Below, piece after piece: positions 16,873 to 24,314 of a stretch of 64,000 nt of DNA. The stretch is from Streptomyces sp. TRM70350 (GTDB taxonomy: Bacteria > Actinomycetota > Actinomycetes > Streptomycetales > Streptomycetaceae), in contig NZ_JAHUXH010000001.1 in assembly GCF_019219825.1 (NCBI RefSeq), positions 310,001-374,000 of the forward strand, read 5' to 3'. Below the pieces are notes generated by a model. That model was not told the DNA's origin, searched no databases, and worked only from the letters and a program-made list of their open reading frames with translations. Position numbers and translations under genes: made by a program. Within the stretch, counting starts at the first letter, position 1. Each line of letters opens with the position of its first letter.

Positions 16873-18678
16873 TTGTCGACCGCCATCCTCACCGGTCAGC
16901 CGGTGCCCGGATCGTCGATCGAGGGCGATCTGCGGTCGCTCGGCTTCGAGGTGCGCATCGCCACCGACCCCGCCGACGCCGAGTCCCTCATCGCCGAGGT
17001 GCCGGGTGACCAGCGCGTCGCCGTCGTCGACGCCCGCTTCGTCGGTCACCTGCACGCCCTGCGTCTCGGCCTCACCGACCCGCGCTTCCCGCTCGCCGCG
17101 ATACCCGGCGCCGTGACCGCCCAGCCCGCGGGCCGCCCGGCGCTCACGCGTGCGCTGGCCCGCGACACCGCCACCCAGGGCACGCTGCTGGTGGACAGCC
17201 TCGCCGACCGGATCACCGGCGCGCTGGACGTCGAGGTGCACCGGCCCGAGCTCGGCAGCCTGGTCGCCGCCGTCCCCACCGACCCGCAGGCCCGCAACGA
17301 GGCACGCCAGGCCGTCGCCGCCGTCGACGACGAGGCCGTACGCCTGAAGTCGGCCGTCAAGGCCCGCGACGGCTTCTTCACCACCTTCTTCATCAGCCCG
17401 TACTCCCGCTACCTCGCCCGCTGGTGCGCCCGGCGCGGGCTGACGCCCAATCAGGTCACCACCGCCTCCCTGCTCACCGCCCTGATCGCGGCGGGCTGCG
17501 CGGCCACCGGCACGCGCGGCGGGTTCGTCGCGGCCGGCGTGCTGCTGATCGCGTCCTTCGTGCTGGACTGCACCGACGGCCAACTGGCCCGCTACTCCCT
17601 GCAGTACTCCACCCTCGGCGCCTGGCTGGACGCCACCTTCGACCGAGCCAAGGAGTACGCCTACTACGCGGGCCTCGCCCTGGGAGCCGCCCGGGGCGGC
17701 GACGACGTGTGGGCCCTCGCCCTGGGCGCGATGGTCCTGCAGACCTCCCGGCACATCGTCGACTTCTCCTTCAACGAGGCGAACGCCGGAGACCCGGCCG
17801 CCACCGCCAACACCAGCCCCACTGCCGCACTTTCCGACAAACTGGACAGAGTCGGCTGGACGGTGTGGCTGCGCCGCATGATCGTCCTGCCGATCGGCGA
17901 GCGCTGGGCGCTGATCGCCGTCCTCACCGCCGTCACGACCCCGCGCATCACCTTCTACGCGCTGCTCATCGGCTGCGCCTTCGCCGCGACCTACACCACG
18001 GCGGGGCGCGTCTTGCGGTCGCTGACCCGCAAGGCGGTGGGGGTCCCCCCAGGTGTCGAGCGCTGGGGGAGCACCGACCCCGCGGCCCGGGCGCTGGCCG
18101 ACCTCGCGGACAGCGGGCCGCTGGTGGAGCTGCTCGGGCGCAAGGTGCCCGTCCCGGCGCCGCTCTGCGCCGCCGTCGGCGCTCTCCTCGTGGTGATCTC
18201 CGCCGCACTCTGGGGCGGGACCTGGCCGACCCTGCTCGCCGCGTTCGCCTACGTCGCGCTGTCCGCGGCCGCCGTCTCACGCCCCCTCAAAGGCGCGCTG
18301 GACTGGCTGGTTCCGCCCTTCTTCCGGGCCGCCGAGTACGGGACCGTGCTGATCCTGGCAGCTGAATCGGAGGTGAACGGAGCACTTCCCGCTGCTTTCG
18401 GGCTGGTTGCGGCTGTCGCCTACCATCACTACGACACGGTCTACCGCATCCGCGGCAACGCGGGTGCGCCCCCGCACTGGCTGGTGCGGGCGATCGGGGG
18501 GCACGAGGGCCGGACGCTGGTGGTCGTGGCGCTCGCCGTGGTGCTGACCGCCGCGCAGTTCCAGGTCGCGCTCACGGTCCTCGCCGTGGCCGTGGCCCTG
18601 GTGGTGCTCGTCGAGAGCATCCGCTTCTGGGCGTCCGCAGGGGCACCCGCCGTACACGACGAAGGAGAACCCGCATGA
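16873..18678 (+). CDS. Large CDP-alcohol phosphatidyltransferase-family membrane enzyme with extra N- and C-terminal domains
   Basis: The 601-aa protein has a soluble N-terminal part (about residues 1-170, beginning ILTGQPVPGSSIEGDLRSLG, with a nucleotidyl/Rossmann-like look). Then comes a CDP-alcohol phosphotransferase core with the complete catalytic motif D232-C-T-D-G-Q-L-A-R240 ... G249-x3-D253-x3-D257. The C-terminal half has further membrane segments and matches what I recall as DUF5941. The core transfers a phospho-alcohol from a CDP donor to an acceptor in the membrane. Translation begins at TTG 16873, the first possible start after an in-frame TGA at 16864, with AGGGAG upstream. Its stop overlaps the next start (ATGA). 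Adjacent nucleotidyltransferase and polyol-phosphate dehydrogenase genes suggest where the CDP-alcohol comes from. Confidence 0.9.
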   Translation: MSTAILTGQPVPGSSIEGDLRSLGFEVRIATDPADAESLIAEVPGDQRVAVVDARFVGHLHALRLGLTDPRFPLAAIPGAVTAQPAGRPALTRALARDTATQGTLLVDSLADRITGALDVEVHRPELGSLVAAVPTDPQARNEARQAVAAVDDEAVRLKSAVKARDGFFTTFFISPYSRYLARWCARRGLTPNQVTTASLLTALIAAGCAATGTRGGFVAAGVLLIASFVLDCTDGQLARYSLQYSTLGAWLDATFDRAKEYAYYAGLALGAARGGDDVWALALGAMVLQTSRHIVDFSFNEANAGDPAATANTSPTAALSDKLDRVGWTVWLRRMIVLPIGERWALIAVLTAVTTPRITFYALLIGCAFAATYTTAGRVLRSLTRKAVGVPPGVERWGSTDPAARALADLADSGPLVELLGRKVPVPAPLCAAVGALLVVISAALWGGTWPTLLAAFAYVALSAAAVSRPLKGALDWLVPPFFRAAEYGTVLILAAESEVNGALPAAFGLVAAVAYHHYDTVYRIRGNAGAPPHWLVRAIGGHEGRTLVVVALAVVLTAAQFQVALTVLAVAVALVVLVESIRFWASAGAPAVHDEGEPA

Positions 18679-19436
18679 TCGGCCTCGTGCTGGCGGCCGG
18701 CGCCGGCCGGCGTCTGCGCCCCTACACCGACACCCTGCCCAAGGCACTGGTACCGGTGGGGCCCGCGGGCGACGAGGACGGGACCGACGGGATCACGGTT
18801 CTCGACCTGACCCTCGCCAACTTCGCCGAGATCGGCCTGAGCGAGGCCGCGATCATCGTCGGCTACCGCAAGGAGGCCGTGTACGCGCGCCAGGACGAGC
18901 TGGAGAAGAAGTACGGCCTGAAGCTCACCCTGATCGACAACGACAAGGCCGAGGAGTGGAACAACGCCTACTCCCTGTGGTGCGGCCGTGACGTGCTCAA
19001 GGACGGCGTGATCCTCGCCAACGGCGACACCGTCCACCCGGTCTCCGTGGAGCGGACCCTGCTCGCCGCGCGCGGCGACGGCAAGAGGATCATCCTCGCC
19101 CTCGACACCGTGAAGTCGCTGGCCGACGAGGAGATGAAGGTCGTCGTCGACCCCGAGCAGGGCGTCCGCAGGATAACCAAGCTGATGGACCCCGCCGAGG
19201 CCACCGGCGAGTACATCGGCGTCACCCTCATCGAGGGCGACGCCGCCCCCGACCTGGCGGACGCGCTGCGGACCGTCTGGGAGACCGACCCCCAGCAGTT
19301 CTACGAGCACGGCTACCAGGAGCTCGTCAACCGCGGCTTCAAGATCGACGTGGCGCCGATCGGCGACGTGGCGTGGGTCGAGATCGACAACCACGACGAT
19401 CTGGCCCGGGGGCGGGAGATCGCGTGCCAGTACTGA
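18675..19436 (+). CDS. Sugar/polyol-phosphate nucleotidyltransferase (LicC-like)
   Basis: The 253-aa enzyme has the nucleotidyltransferase signature LAAGAGRRLRPYTDTLPKALVPV and, later, EEWNNAYSLWCGRDVLKDGV. The NNAYSLW element resembles LicC-type CTP:phosphocholine and phospho-polyol cytidylyltransferases. DGVILANGDTVHP is the metal-binding LxxGDxxH region. It would activate a phosphorylated alcohol as a CDP derivative. The start codon overlaps the preceding stop by four bases, and its own 3' end overlaps the next gene, so its product is made together with the phosphotransferase and dehydrogenase. CTP specificity and substrate are inferred from context, because the fold also serves UTP- and GTP-using enzymes. 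Confidence 0.85.
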   Translation: MIGLVLAAGAGRRLRPYTDTLPKALVPVGPAGDEDGTDGITVLDLTLANFAEIGLSEAAIIVGYRKEAVYARQDELEKKYGLKLTLIDNDKAEEWNNAYSLWCGRDVLKDGVILANGDTVHPVSVERTLLAARGDGKRIILALDTVKSLADEEMKVVVDPEQGVRRITKLMDPAEATGEYIGVTLIEGDAAPDLADALRTVWETDPQQFYEHGYQELVNRGFKIDVAPIGDVAWVEIDNHDDLARGREIACQY

Positions 19437-20485
19437 CCCGGCTCATCCCGTCACCGGTCGTCGTGGACATCCGCCCGGGTGCCCTCGACGACCTGGCGGG
19501 CGTGCTCGCCGACGAGCGCATATCCCACTCGGGCAGGCTCGCCGTCGCCGTCAGCGGCGGCTCCGGCGCCCGGCTGCGCGCCCGCGTCGCCCCACAACTG
19601 CCCGGCGCCACCTGGTACGAGGTGGACGGCGGCACCCTCGACGACGCCGTCCGGCTGGCCGCCGAGATGAAGGCGGGCCACTTCGACGCGCTCGTCGGGC
19701 TCGGCGGCGGCAAGATCATCGACTGCGCCAAGTTCGCCGCGGCCCGCGTCGGTCTCCCGCTGGTCGCCGTCCCCACCAACCTCGCGCACGACGGCCTGTG
19801 CTCCCCGGTCGCCACCCTCGACAACGACGCGGGCCGCGGCTCCTACGGCGTGCCCAACCCGATCGCCGTCGTCATCGACCTGGACGTCATCCGCGAGGCC
19901 CCGGTCCGCTTCGTCCGGGCCGGTATCGGGGACGCCGTCTCCAACATCTCCGCGATCCGCGACTGGGAGCTCGCCCACCGCGTCAAGGGCGAGAAGATCG
20001 ACGGCCTCGCCGCGGCCATGGCCCGCCAGGCCGGCGAAGCGGTGCTGCGGCACCCCGGCGGCATCGGCGACAACGACTTCCTGCAGGTACTGGCCGAGGC
20101 GCTGGTCCTCAGCGGTATCGCCATGTCGGTGTCGGGCGACTCCCGCCCGTCCTCCGGCGCCTGCCACGAGATCAACCACGCCTTCGACCTGCTCTTCCCC
20201 CGGCGCGCGGCCGCCCACGGCGAGCAGTGCGGGCTGGGCGCGGCCTTCGCGATGTATCTGCGCGGCGCGCACGAGGAGTCGGTGTACATGGCCGAGGTGC
20301 TGCGTCGGCACGGCCTGCCGGTGCTGCCGGAGGAGATCGGCTTCACCCCGGACGAGTTCGTCCGGGTCGTGGAGTACGCCCCTCAGACCCGGCCCGGCCG
20401 CTACACGATCCTCGAACACCTCGACCTTCAAACCCACCAGATCAAGGACATCTACGCCGACTATGTCAAGGCCATCGGTAGCTGA
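19424..20485 (+). CDS. sn-Glycerol-1-phosphate dehydrogenase-like (EgsA/AraM family) enzyme
   Basis: The 353-aa protein belongs to the iron-containing alcohol dehydrogenase/G1P dehydrogenase superfamily. The nucleotide site is LVGLGGGKIIDCAKFAA. The three metal ligands of the family are visible: Asp123 in NLAHDGLCSP, His248 in SGACHEINHAFD and His265 in AAHGEQCGLGAAF. G1P dehydrogenases reduce dihydroxyacetone phosphate to sn-glycerol 1-phosphate, the archaeal stereoisomer, and a few bacteria (B. subtilis AraM) have them. GTG 19424 follows GGGAG at six bases and overlaps the nucleotidyltransferase gene by 13 bp, while the longer upstream frame is a shadow. In context it could make the phospho-alcohol that the nucleotidyltransferase activates. 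Other members of the superfamily use different ketone phosphates. Confidence 0.85.
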   Translation: MPVLTRLIPSPVVVDIRPGALDDLAGVLADERISHSGRLAVAVSGGSGARLRARVAPQLPGATWYEVDGGTLDDAVRLAAEMKAGHFDALVGLGGGKIIDCAKFAAARVGLPLVAVPTNLAHDGLCSPVATLDNDAGRGSYGVPNPIAVVIDLDVIREAPVRFVRAGIGDAVSNISAIRDWELAHRVKGEKIDGLAAAMARQAGEAVLRHPGGIGDNDFLQVLAEALVLSGIAMSVSGDSRPSSGACHEINHAFDLLFPRRAAAHGEQCGLGAAFAMYLRGAHEESVYMAEVLRRHGLPVLPEEIGFTPDEFVRVVEYAPQTRPGRYTILEHLDLQTHQIKDIYADYVKAIGS

Positions 20486-21242
20486 ACTCCGCCCCGTCGT
20501 CCACCCCGCCGGGGTGAAGGACCGGCGCAGCGGTGAGCACTGGGCGGGACGCCTCTACATGCGTGAGGTGTCGCTGCGGGTCGACCGCTATCTGGTGAAC
20601 ACCAGGGTCACGCCCAACCAGCTCACGTACCTGATGACCGTCTTCGGCGTGCTCGCGGCCCCCGCCCTGCTGGTGCCGGGCATCCCGGGCGCCGTGCTCG
20701 GCGTGGTCATGGTCCAGCTGTATCTGCTGCTGGACTGCGTCGACGGTGAGATCGCCCGCTGGAAGCAGCAGTTCTCGCTGGGCGGGGTCTACCTGGACCG
20801 GGTCGGCGCCTACCTGACCGACGCGGCCGTCCTCGTCGGCCTCGGTCTGCGCGCCGCCGACCTGTGGGGCTCCGGGCGGATCGACTGGCTGTGGGCGTTC
20901 CTCGGCACCCTGGCCGCCCTCGGCGCGATCCTGATCAAGGCCGAGACCGACCTCGTCGGCGTCGCCCGGCACCAGGGCGGCCTTCCGCCGGTCAAGGAGG
21001 CCGCGTCCGAGCCGCGCTCCTCCGGCATGGCGCTGGCCCGCCGGGCCGCCGCCGCGCTGAAGTTCCACCGGCTGATCCTCGGCATCGAGGCATCCCTGCT
21101 GATCCTGGTCCTCGCCGTCCTGGACGCCACCCGCGGCGACCTGTTCTTCACCCGGCTCGGCGTCGCCGTACTCGCCGGGATCGCGCTGCTGCAGACGCTG
21201 CTGCACCTGGTGTCCATCCTCGCGTCGAGCAGGCTCCGGTGA
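20463..21242 (+). CDS. CDP-alcohol phosphatidyltransferase-family protein with altered catalytic motif
   Basis: The 259-aa membrane protein has the CDP-OH-P core: RVTPNQLTYLMTVFGVL, then D91-C-V-D94-G-E-I-A-R99 ... G108-x3-D112. The last aspartate of the canonical D-x2-D-G-x2-A-R-x8-G-x3-D-x3-D motif is Ala116 (YLDRVGAYLTD). That residue is usually taken as the catalytic base, so the protein may work differently, use the nearby Asp, or be non-catalytic. Several hydrophobic helices follow. ATG 20463 overlaps the dehydrogenase gene by 23 bp and its stop overlaps the glycosyltransferase start (GTGA). It is part of the envelope-polymer operon. Confidence 0.85.
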   Translation: MSRPSVAELRPVVHPAGVKDRRSGEHWAGRLYMREVSLRVDRYLVNTRVTPNQLTYLMTVFGVLAAPALLVPGIPGAVLGVVMVQLYLLLDCVDGEIARWKQQFSLGGVYLDRVGAYLTDAAVLVGLGLRAADLWGSGRIDWLWAFLGTLAALGAILIKAETDLVGVARHQGGLPPVKEAASEPRSSGMALARRAAAALKFHRLILGIEASLLILVLAVLDATRGDLFFTRLGVAVLAGIALLQTLLHLVSILASSRLR

Positions 21243-22123
21243 GCCCCGGCATGCGGGTCGGGGCGGTCATCATCACGATGGGCAACCGCCCCGAGGAGCT
21301 GCGCGCGCTGCTGGAGTCGGTCGCCAAGCAGGACGGCGACCCGATCGACGTGGTCGTCGTCGGCAACGGCTCACCCGTGCCCGAGGTCCCCGCCGGAGTG
21401 CGCACCGTCGAGCTGCCCGAGAACCTCGGCATCCCGGGCGGCCGCAACGTCGGCATCGAGGCCTTCGGCCCCAGCGGCCGCGACGTCGACATACTGCTGT
21501 TCCTCGACGACGACGGCCTGCTCGCCCGCACCGACACCGCCGAGCTGTGCCGCCGGGCCTTCGAGACCGACCCGAAGCTCGGCATCATCAGCTTCCGCAT
21601 AGCCGACCCGGACACCGGCGTCACCCAGCGCCGCCACGTCCCCCGGCTGCGCGCCTCCGACCCGATGCGCTCCTCGCGCGTCACCACCTTCCTCGGCGGC
21701 GCCAACGCGGTCCGTACCCGGGTGTTCGCCGAGGTCGGCGGCCTGCCGGACGCCTTCTTCTACGCCCACGAGGAGACCGACCTGGCCTGGCGGGCCCTCG
21801 ACGCGGGCTGGCTGATCGACTACCGGTCCGACATGGTGCTGTACCACCCGACGACCGCGCCCTCCCGGCACGCGGTCTACCACCGCATGGTCGCCCGCAA
21901 CCGCGTCTGGCTGGCCCGCCGCAACCTGCCCGCCCCCCTCGTCCCCGTCTACCTGGGCATCTGGCTCACCCTCACGCTGCTGCGCCGCCCCTCGTGGCCG
22001 GCCCTGCGGGCCTGGTTCGCCGGCTTCCGGGAAGGCTGGACCTCGCCCTGCGGTCCCCGCCGGCCCATGAAGTGGCGTACGGTGTGGCGGCTGACTCGAC
22101 TGGGCCGACCTCCTGTCATCTGA
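21239..22123 (+). CDS. GT2-family glycosyltransferase
   Basis: The 294-aa protein has a GT-A fold of family 2: VGAVIITMGNRPEELRALLESV, nucleotide-sugar strand DVVVVGNGSP, acceptor loop ENLGIPGGRNVGIEA, and the metal-binding triad LFLDDDG. The later block FLGGANAVRTRVFAEVGGLPDAFFYAHEETDLAWR matches rhamnosyl/galactofuranosyl-type transferases. One hydrophobic segment near residue 240 (VPVYLGIWLTLTLL) suggests membrane contact. GTG 21239 overlaps the previous stop (GTGA), and an ATG four codons later is an alternative. It likely adds a sugar to the polymer or its linkage unit before export. Confidence 0.88.
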   Translation: MSPGMRVGAVIITMGNRPEELRALLESVAKQDGDPIDVVVVGNGSPVPEVPAGVRTVELPENLGIPGGRNVGIEAFGPSGRDVDILLFLDDDGLLARTDTAELCRRAFETDPKLGIISFRIADPDTGVTQRRHVPRLRASDPMRSSRVTTFLGGANAVRTRVFAEVGGLPDAFFYAHEETDLAWRALDAGWLIDYRSDMVLYHPTTAPSRHAVYHRMVARNRVWLARRNLPAPLVPVYLGIWLTLTLLRRPSWPALRAWFAGFREGWTSPCGPRRPMKWRTVWRLTRLGRPPVI

Positions 22124-22217
22124 CAAGCTCGTCCCTGAGAGCATTCGGGGGCGTAACGCTCGGCTCCCGGCTCCTGCCGACCCGCACAGGCCGCGCACAA
22201 GACGAAAGTTTCGACCA

Positions 22218-23147
22218 GTGAGTGAGACCACACACGAGGGCACAGTCGCGGTGACCGCTCCTCCGTCACCCGACGAGGGACTGTCCGCGCAGGAACTCGC
22301 CGCCAAGTACGGCCTGTCCGTGAGCGGCGCCCGCCCCTCCCTCGTCGAGTACGTCCGCCAGCTCTGGGACCGGCGTCACTTCATCCTCGCCTTCTCGCGG
22401 GCGAAGCTGACCGCCCAGTACAGCCAGGCCAAGCTCGGCCAGCTCTGGCAGGTCGTCACACCGCTGCTGAACGCGGCCGTGTACTTCTTCGTCTTCGGCG
22501 TGATCCTGGAGGCCGACCGGGGGATGCCGCGTGAGGTGTACATCCCGTTCCTGGTCACCGGCGTGTTCGTGTTCACCTTCACGCAGAGCTCGGTGATGGC
22601 GGGCGTCCGCGCGATCTCCGGCAACCTCGGCCTGGTGCGCGCCCTGCACTTCCCGCGCGCCTCGCTGCCCATCTCCTTCGCGCTCCAGCAGCTGCAGCAA
22701 CTGCTCTTCTCGATGATCGTGCTGTTCACGGTGACCTGCGCGTTCGGCAGCTATCCGGACCTGTCCTGGGCGCTGATCGTGCCGGTGCTGGCGCTGCAGT
22801 TCTGCTTCAACACCGGCCTCGCGCTGATCATGGCCCGGGCCGGTGCCAAGACCCCGGACCTGGCGCAGCTGATGCCGTTCGTGATGCGTACGTGGATGTA
22901 CGCGTCCGGTGTCATGTACTCCATCCCGATCATGCTGGCGGACAAGCCGTCCTGGATCGCCAACGTGCTCCAGTGGAACCCGGCCGCCATCTACATGGAC
23001 CTGGTGCGCTTCGCGATGATCGACGGCTACGGCTCGGAGAACCTCCCCGACCACGTCTGGGCGATCGCCGGCGGCTGGGCCGTGCTGTTCGCCCTGGGCG
23101 GCTTCGTGTACTTCTGGAAGGCGGAGGAGAGGTACGGCCGTGGCTGA
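22218..23147 (+). CDS. ABC-2 type polysaccharide/polyol-phosphate export permease (TagG-like)
   Basis: The 309-aa protein has a cytosolic N-terminus of about 60 residues and six membrane helices of the ABC-2 exporter type (LNAAVYFFVFGVIL, FLVTGVFVFTFTQSSVMAG, SMIVLFTVTCAFG and others). The amphipathic entry segment LVEYVRQLWDRRHFILAFSRAKLTAQYSQAKLGQLWQV, read here in shortened form, is characteristic of lipid-linked glycan exporters such as TagG and Wzm. GTG 22218 is the first start after the glycosyltransferase stop 94 bp upstream. The gene overlaps the ATPase gene by eight bases, making an obligate pair. It would flip the finished lipid-linked polymer outward. Confidence 0.9.
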   Translation: MSETTHEGTVAVTAPPSPDEGLSAQELAAKYGLSVSGARPSLVEYVRQLWDRRHFILAFSRAKLTAQYSQAKLGQLWQVVTPLLNAAVYFFVFGVILEADRGMPREVYIPFLVTGVFVFTFTQSSVMAGVRAISGNLGLVRALHFPRASLPISFALQQLQQLLFSMIVLFTVTCAFGSYPDLSWALIVPVLALQFCFNTGLALIMARAGAKTPDLAQLMPFVMRTWMYASGVMYSIPIMLADKPSWIANVLQWNPAAIYMDLVRFAMIDGYGSENLPDHVWAIAGGWAVLFALGGFVYFWKAEERYGRG

Positions 23148-23928
23148 CCATACGACCGAGGAACGCATCCCCACCGTCATCGCGGACGATCTGCACATCG
23201 TCTACCGCGTCAACGGCGCCAAGACCGGCAGGGGCAGCGCCACCGCCGCCCTCAGCCGCATGCTCAGACGAGGCTCCGACGGCGACGCGCGCGGGGTGCG
23301 CAAGGTGCACGCCGTGCGCGGGGTGTCCTTCGTGGCCTACCGGGGCGAGGCCATCGGCCTGATCGGCTCCAACGGCTCCGGCAAGTCGACCCTGCTGCGC
23401 GCCATCGCCGGACTGCTGCCCGCCGAGAGCGGCAAGGTCTACACCGACGGCCAGCCCTCGCTGCTCGGGGTGAACGCGGCCCTGATGAACGACCTGACCG
23501 GTGAGCGCAACGTCATATTGGGCGGCCTCGCCATGGGCATGACCCGGGAGCAGATCAAGGAGCGCTACCAGGAGATCGTCGACTTCTCCGGCATCAACGA
23601 GAAGGGCGACTTCATCACCCTGCCGATGCGCACCTACTCCTCCGGCATGGCCGCCCGCCTGCGGTTCTCCATCGCCGCCGCCAAGGACCACGACGTCCTC
23701 ATGATCGACGAGGCGCTGGCCACCGGCGACCGCAAGTTCCAGAAGCGCTCCGAGGAACGCATCCGCCAGCTGCGCAAGCAGGCGGGCACCGTGTTCCTGG
23801 TCAGTCACAACAACAAGTCGATCCGCGACACCTGCAACCGTGTGCTGTGGCTGGAACGCGGCGAGCTGCGCATGGACGGACCCACCGACGAGGTCCTCAA
23901 GGAGTACGAGAAGTTCACGGGCAAGTAG
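23140..23928 (+). CDS. ABC transporter ATPase for polysaccharide/teichoic-acid-type export (TagH-like)
   Basis: The 262-aa ATPase has Walker A IGSNGSGKSTLL, signature YSSGMAARLRFSIA, Walker B VLMIDEALATGD and the switch His in FLVSHNNKSI. The EALATGD form and YSSGM signature are those of the O-antigen/teichoic acid exporter branch (Wzt, TagH). It lacks the long C-terminal carbohydrate-binding domain of some Wzt proteins, which implies that export is coupled to chain length elsewhere. It starts at GTG 23140 within the permease gene. A strong hairpin 10 bp after the stop closes the operon. Confidence 0.92.
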   Translation: MADHTTEERIPTVIADDLHIVYRVNGAKTGRGSATAALSRMLRRGSDGDARGVRKVHAVRGVSFVAYRGEAIGLIGSNGSGKSTLLRAIAGLLPAESGKVYTDGQPSLLGVNAALMNDLTGERNVILGGLAMGMTREQIKERYQEIVDFSGINEKGDFITLPMRTYSSGMAARLRFSIAAAKDHDVLMIDEALATGDRKFQKRSEERIRQLRKQAGTVFLVSHNNKSIRDTCNRVLWLERGELRMDGPTDEVLKEYEKFTGK

Positions 23929-23937
23929 ACAGCCGTT

Positions 23938-23972
23938 CAGGGCCCCGCCGGAACTGCTCCGGTGGGGCCCTG
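23938..23972 (+). terminator. Rho-independent-type hairpin closing the export operon
   Basis: A 15-bp stem (CAGGGCCCCGCCGGA against TCCGGTGGGGCCCTG, one G-T pair) with a 5-base loop begins 10 bp after the ATPase stop. It separates the envelope-polymer operon from the hopanoid operon leader. No long T-run follows. Confidence 0.85.
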
Positions 23973-24033
23973 CGTCGTCGGCAAAGGGCACCTGTGCCGC
24001 CGGCAAAGGAAGCGTCAACTCTGGTCAGCCGTA

Positions 24034-24059
24034 GGAATCTTGAAGCCAATCGGTGTGTT
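24034..24059 (+). promoter_or_regulatory. Candidate ECF-type (SigR-like) promoter upstream of the hopanoid operon
   Basis: GGAAT (24034-24038), an 18-base spacer and GTT (24057-24059) match the GGAAT-N18-GTT pattern described for the thiol-oxidative-stress factor SigR of Streptomyces. The site lies about 190 bp ahead of the first small ORF. The rest of the 23973-24248 leader holds a perfect palindrome GTTGTACAAC (24097-24106) and a GATAAT at about 24143, either of which may also be regulatory. The motif is short and could occur by chance. Confidence 0.35.
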
Positions 24060-24248
24060 CTTGTGATGCGCAGGACACCCCGTCGGTCCGCGCCGCGTTG
24101 TACAACGTAAGCTGTACCGGTGCCGAAAGGCGGCAAGTAGGGCGATAATGCGCGACACCCTCCGCCGGGACAGCCGCCGGAACACCGGGCGGCGTGTCCG
24201 AAATAGTGTGTATTGGGTCGGCAGTGTAGAACGGGAGATGTGACGGCA

Positions 24249-24314
24249 ATGGCTACGGAAACTCCCCTGCTCCGCGAGGCATGTGCCGTCCCCGCCCTGG
24301 GCAGCAAACGGTGA
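24249..24314 (+). CDS. Possible 21-aa leader ORF coupled to hpnC
   Basis: A 21-codon frame, MATETPLLREACAVPALGSK plus R, starts at ATG 24249 with GGGAG 12 bases upstream. It ends in TGA overlapping the GTG start of hpnC (GGTGA). hpnC itself has no convincing ribosome site, so its translation may depend on ribosomes terminating here. The peptide has no recognised domain. It may be only a coupling device, and coding status is uncertain. Confidence 0.45.
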   Translation: MATETPLLREACAVPALGSKR

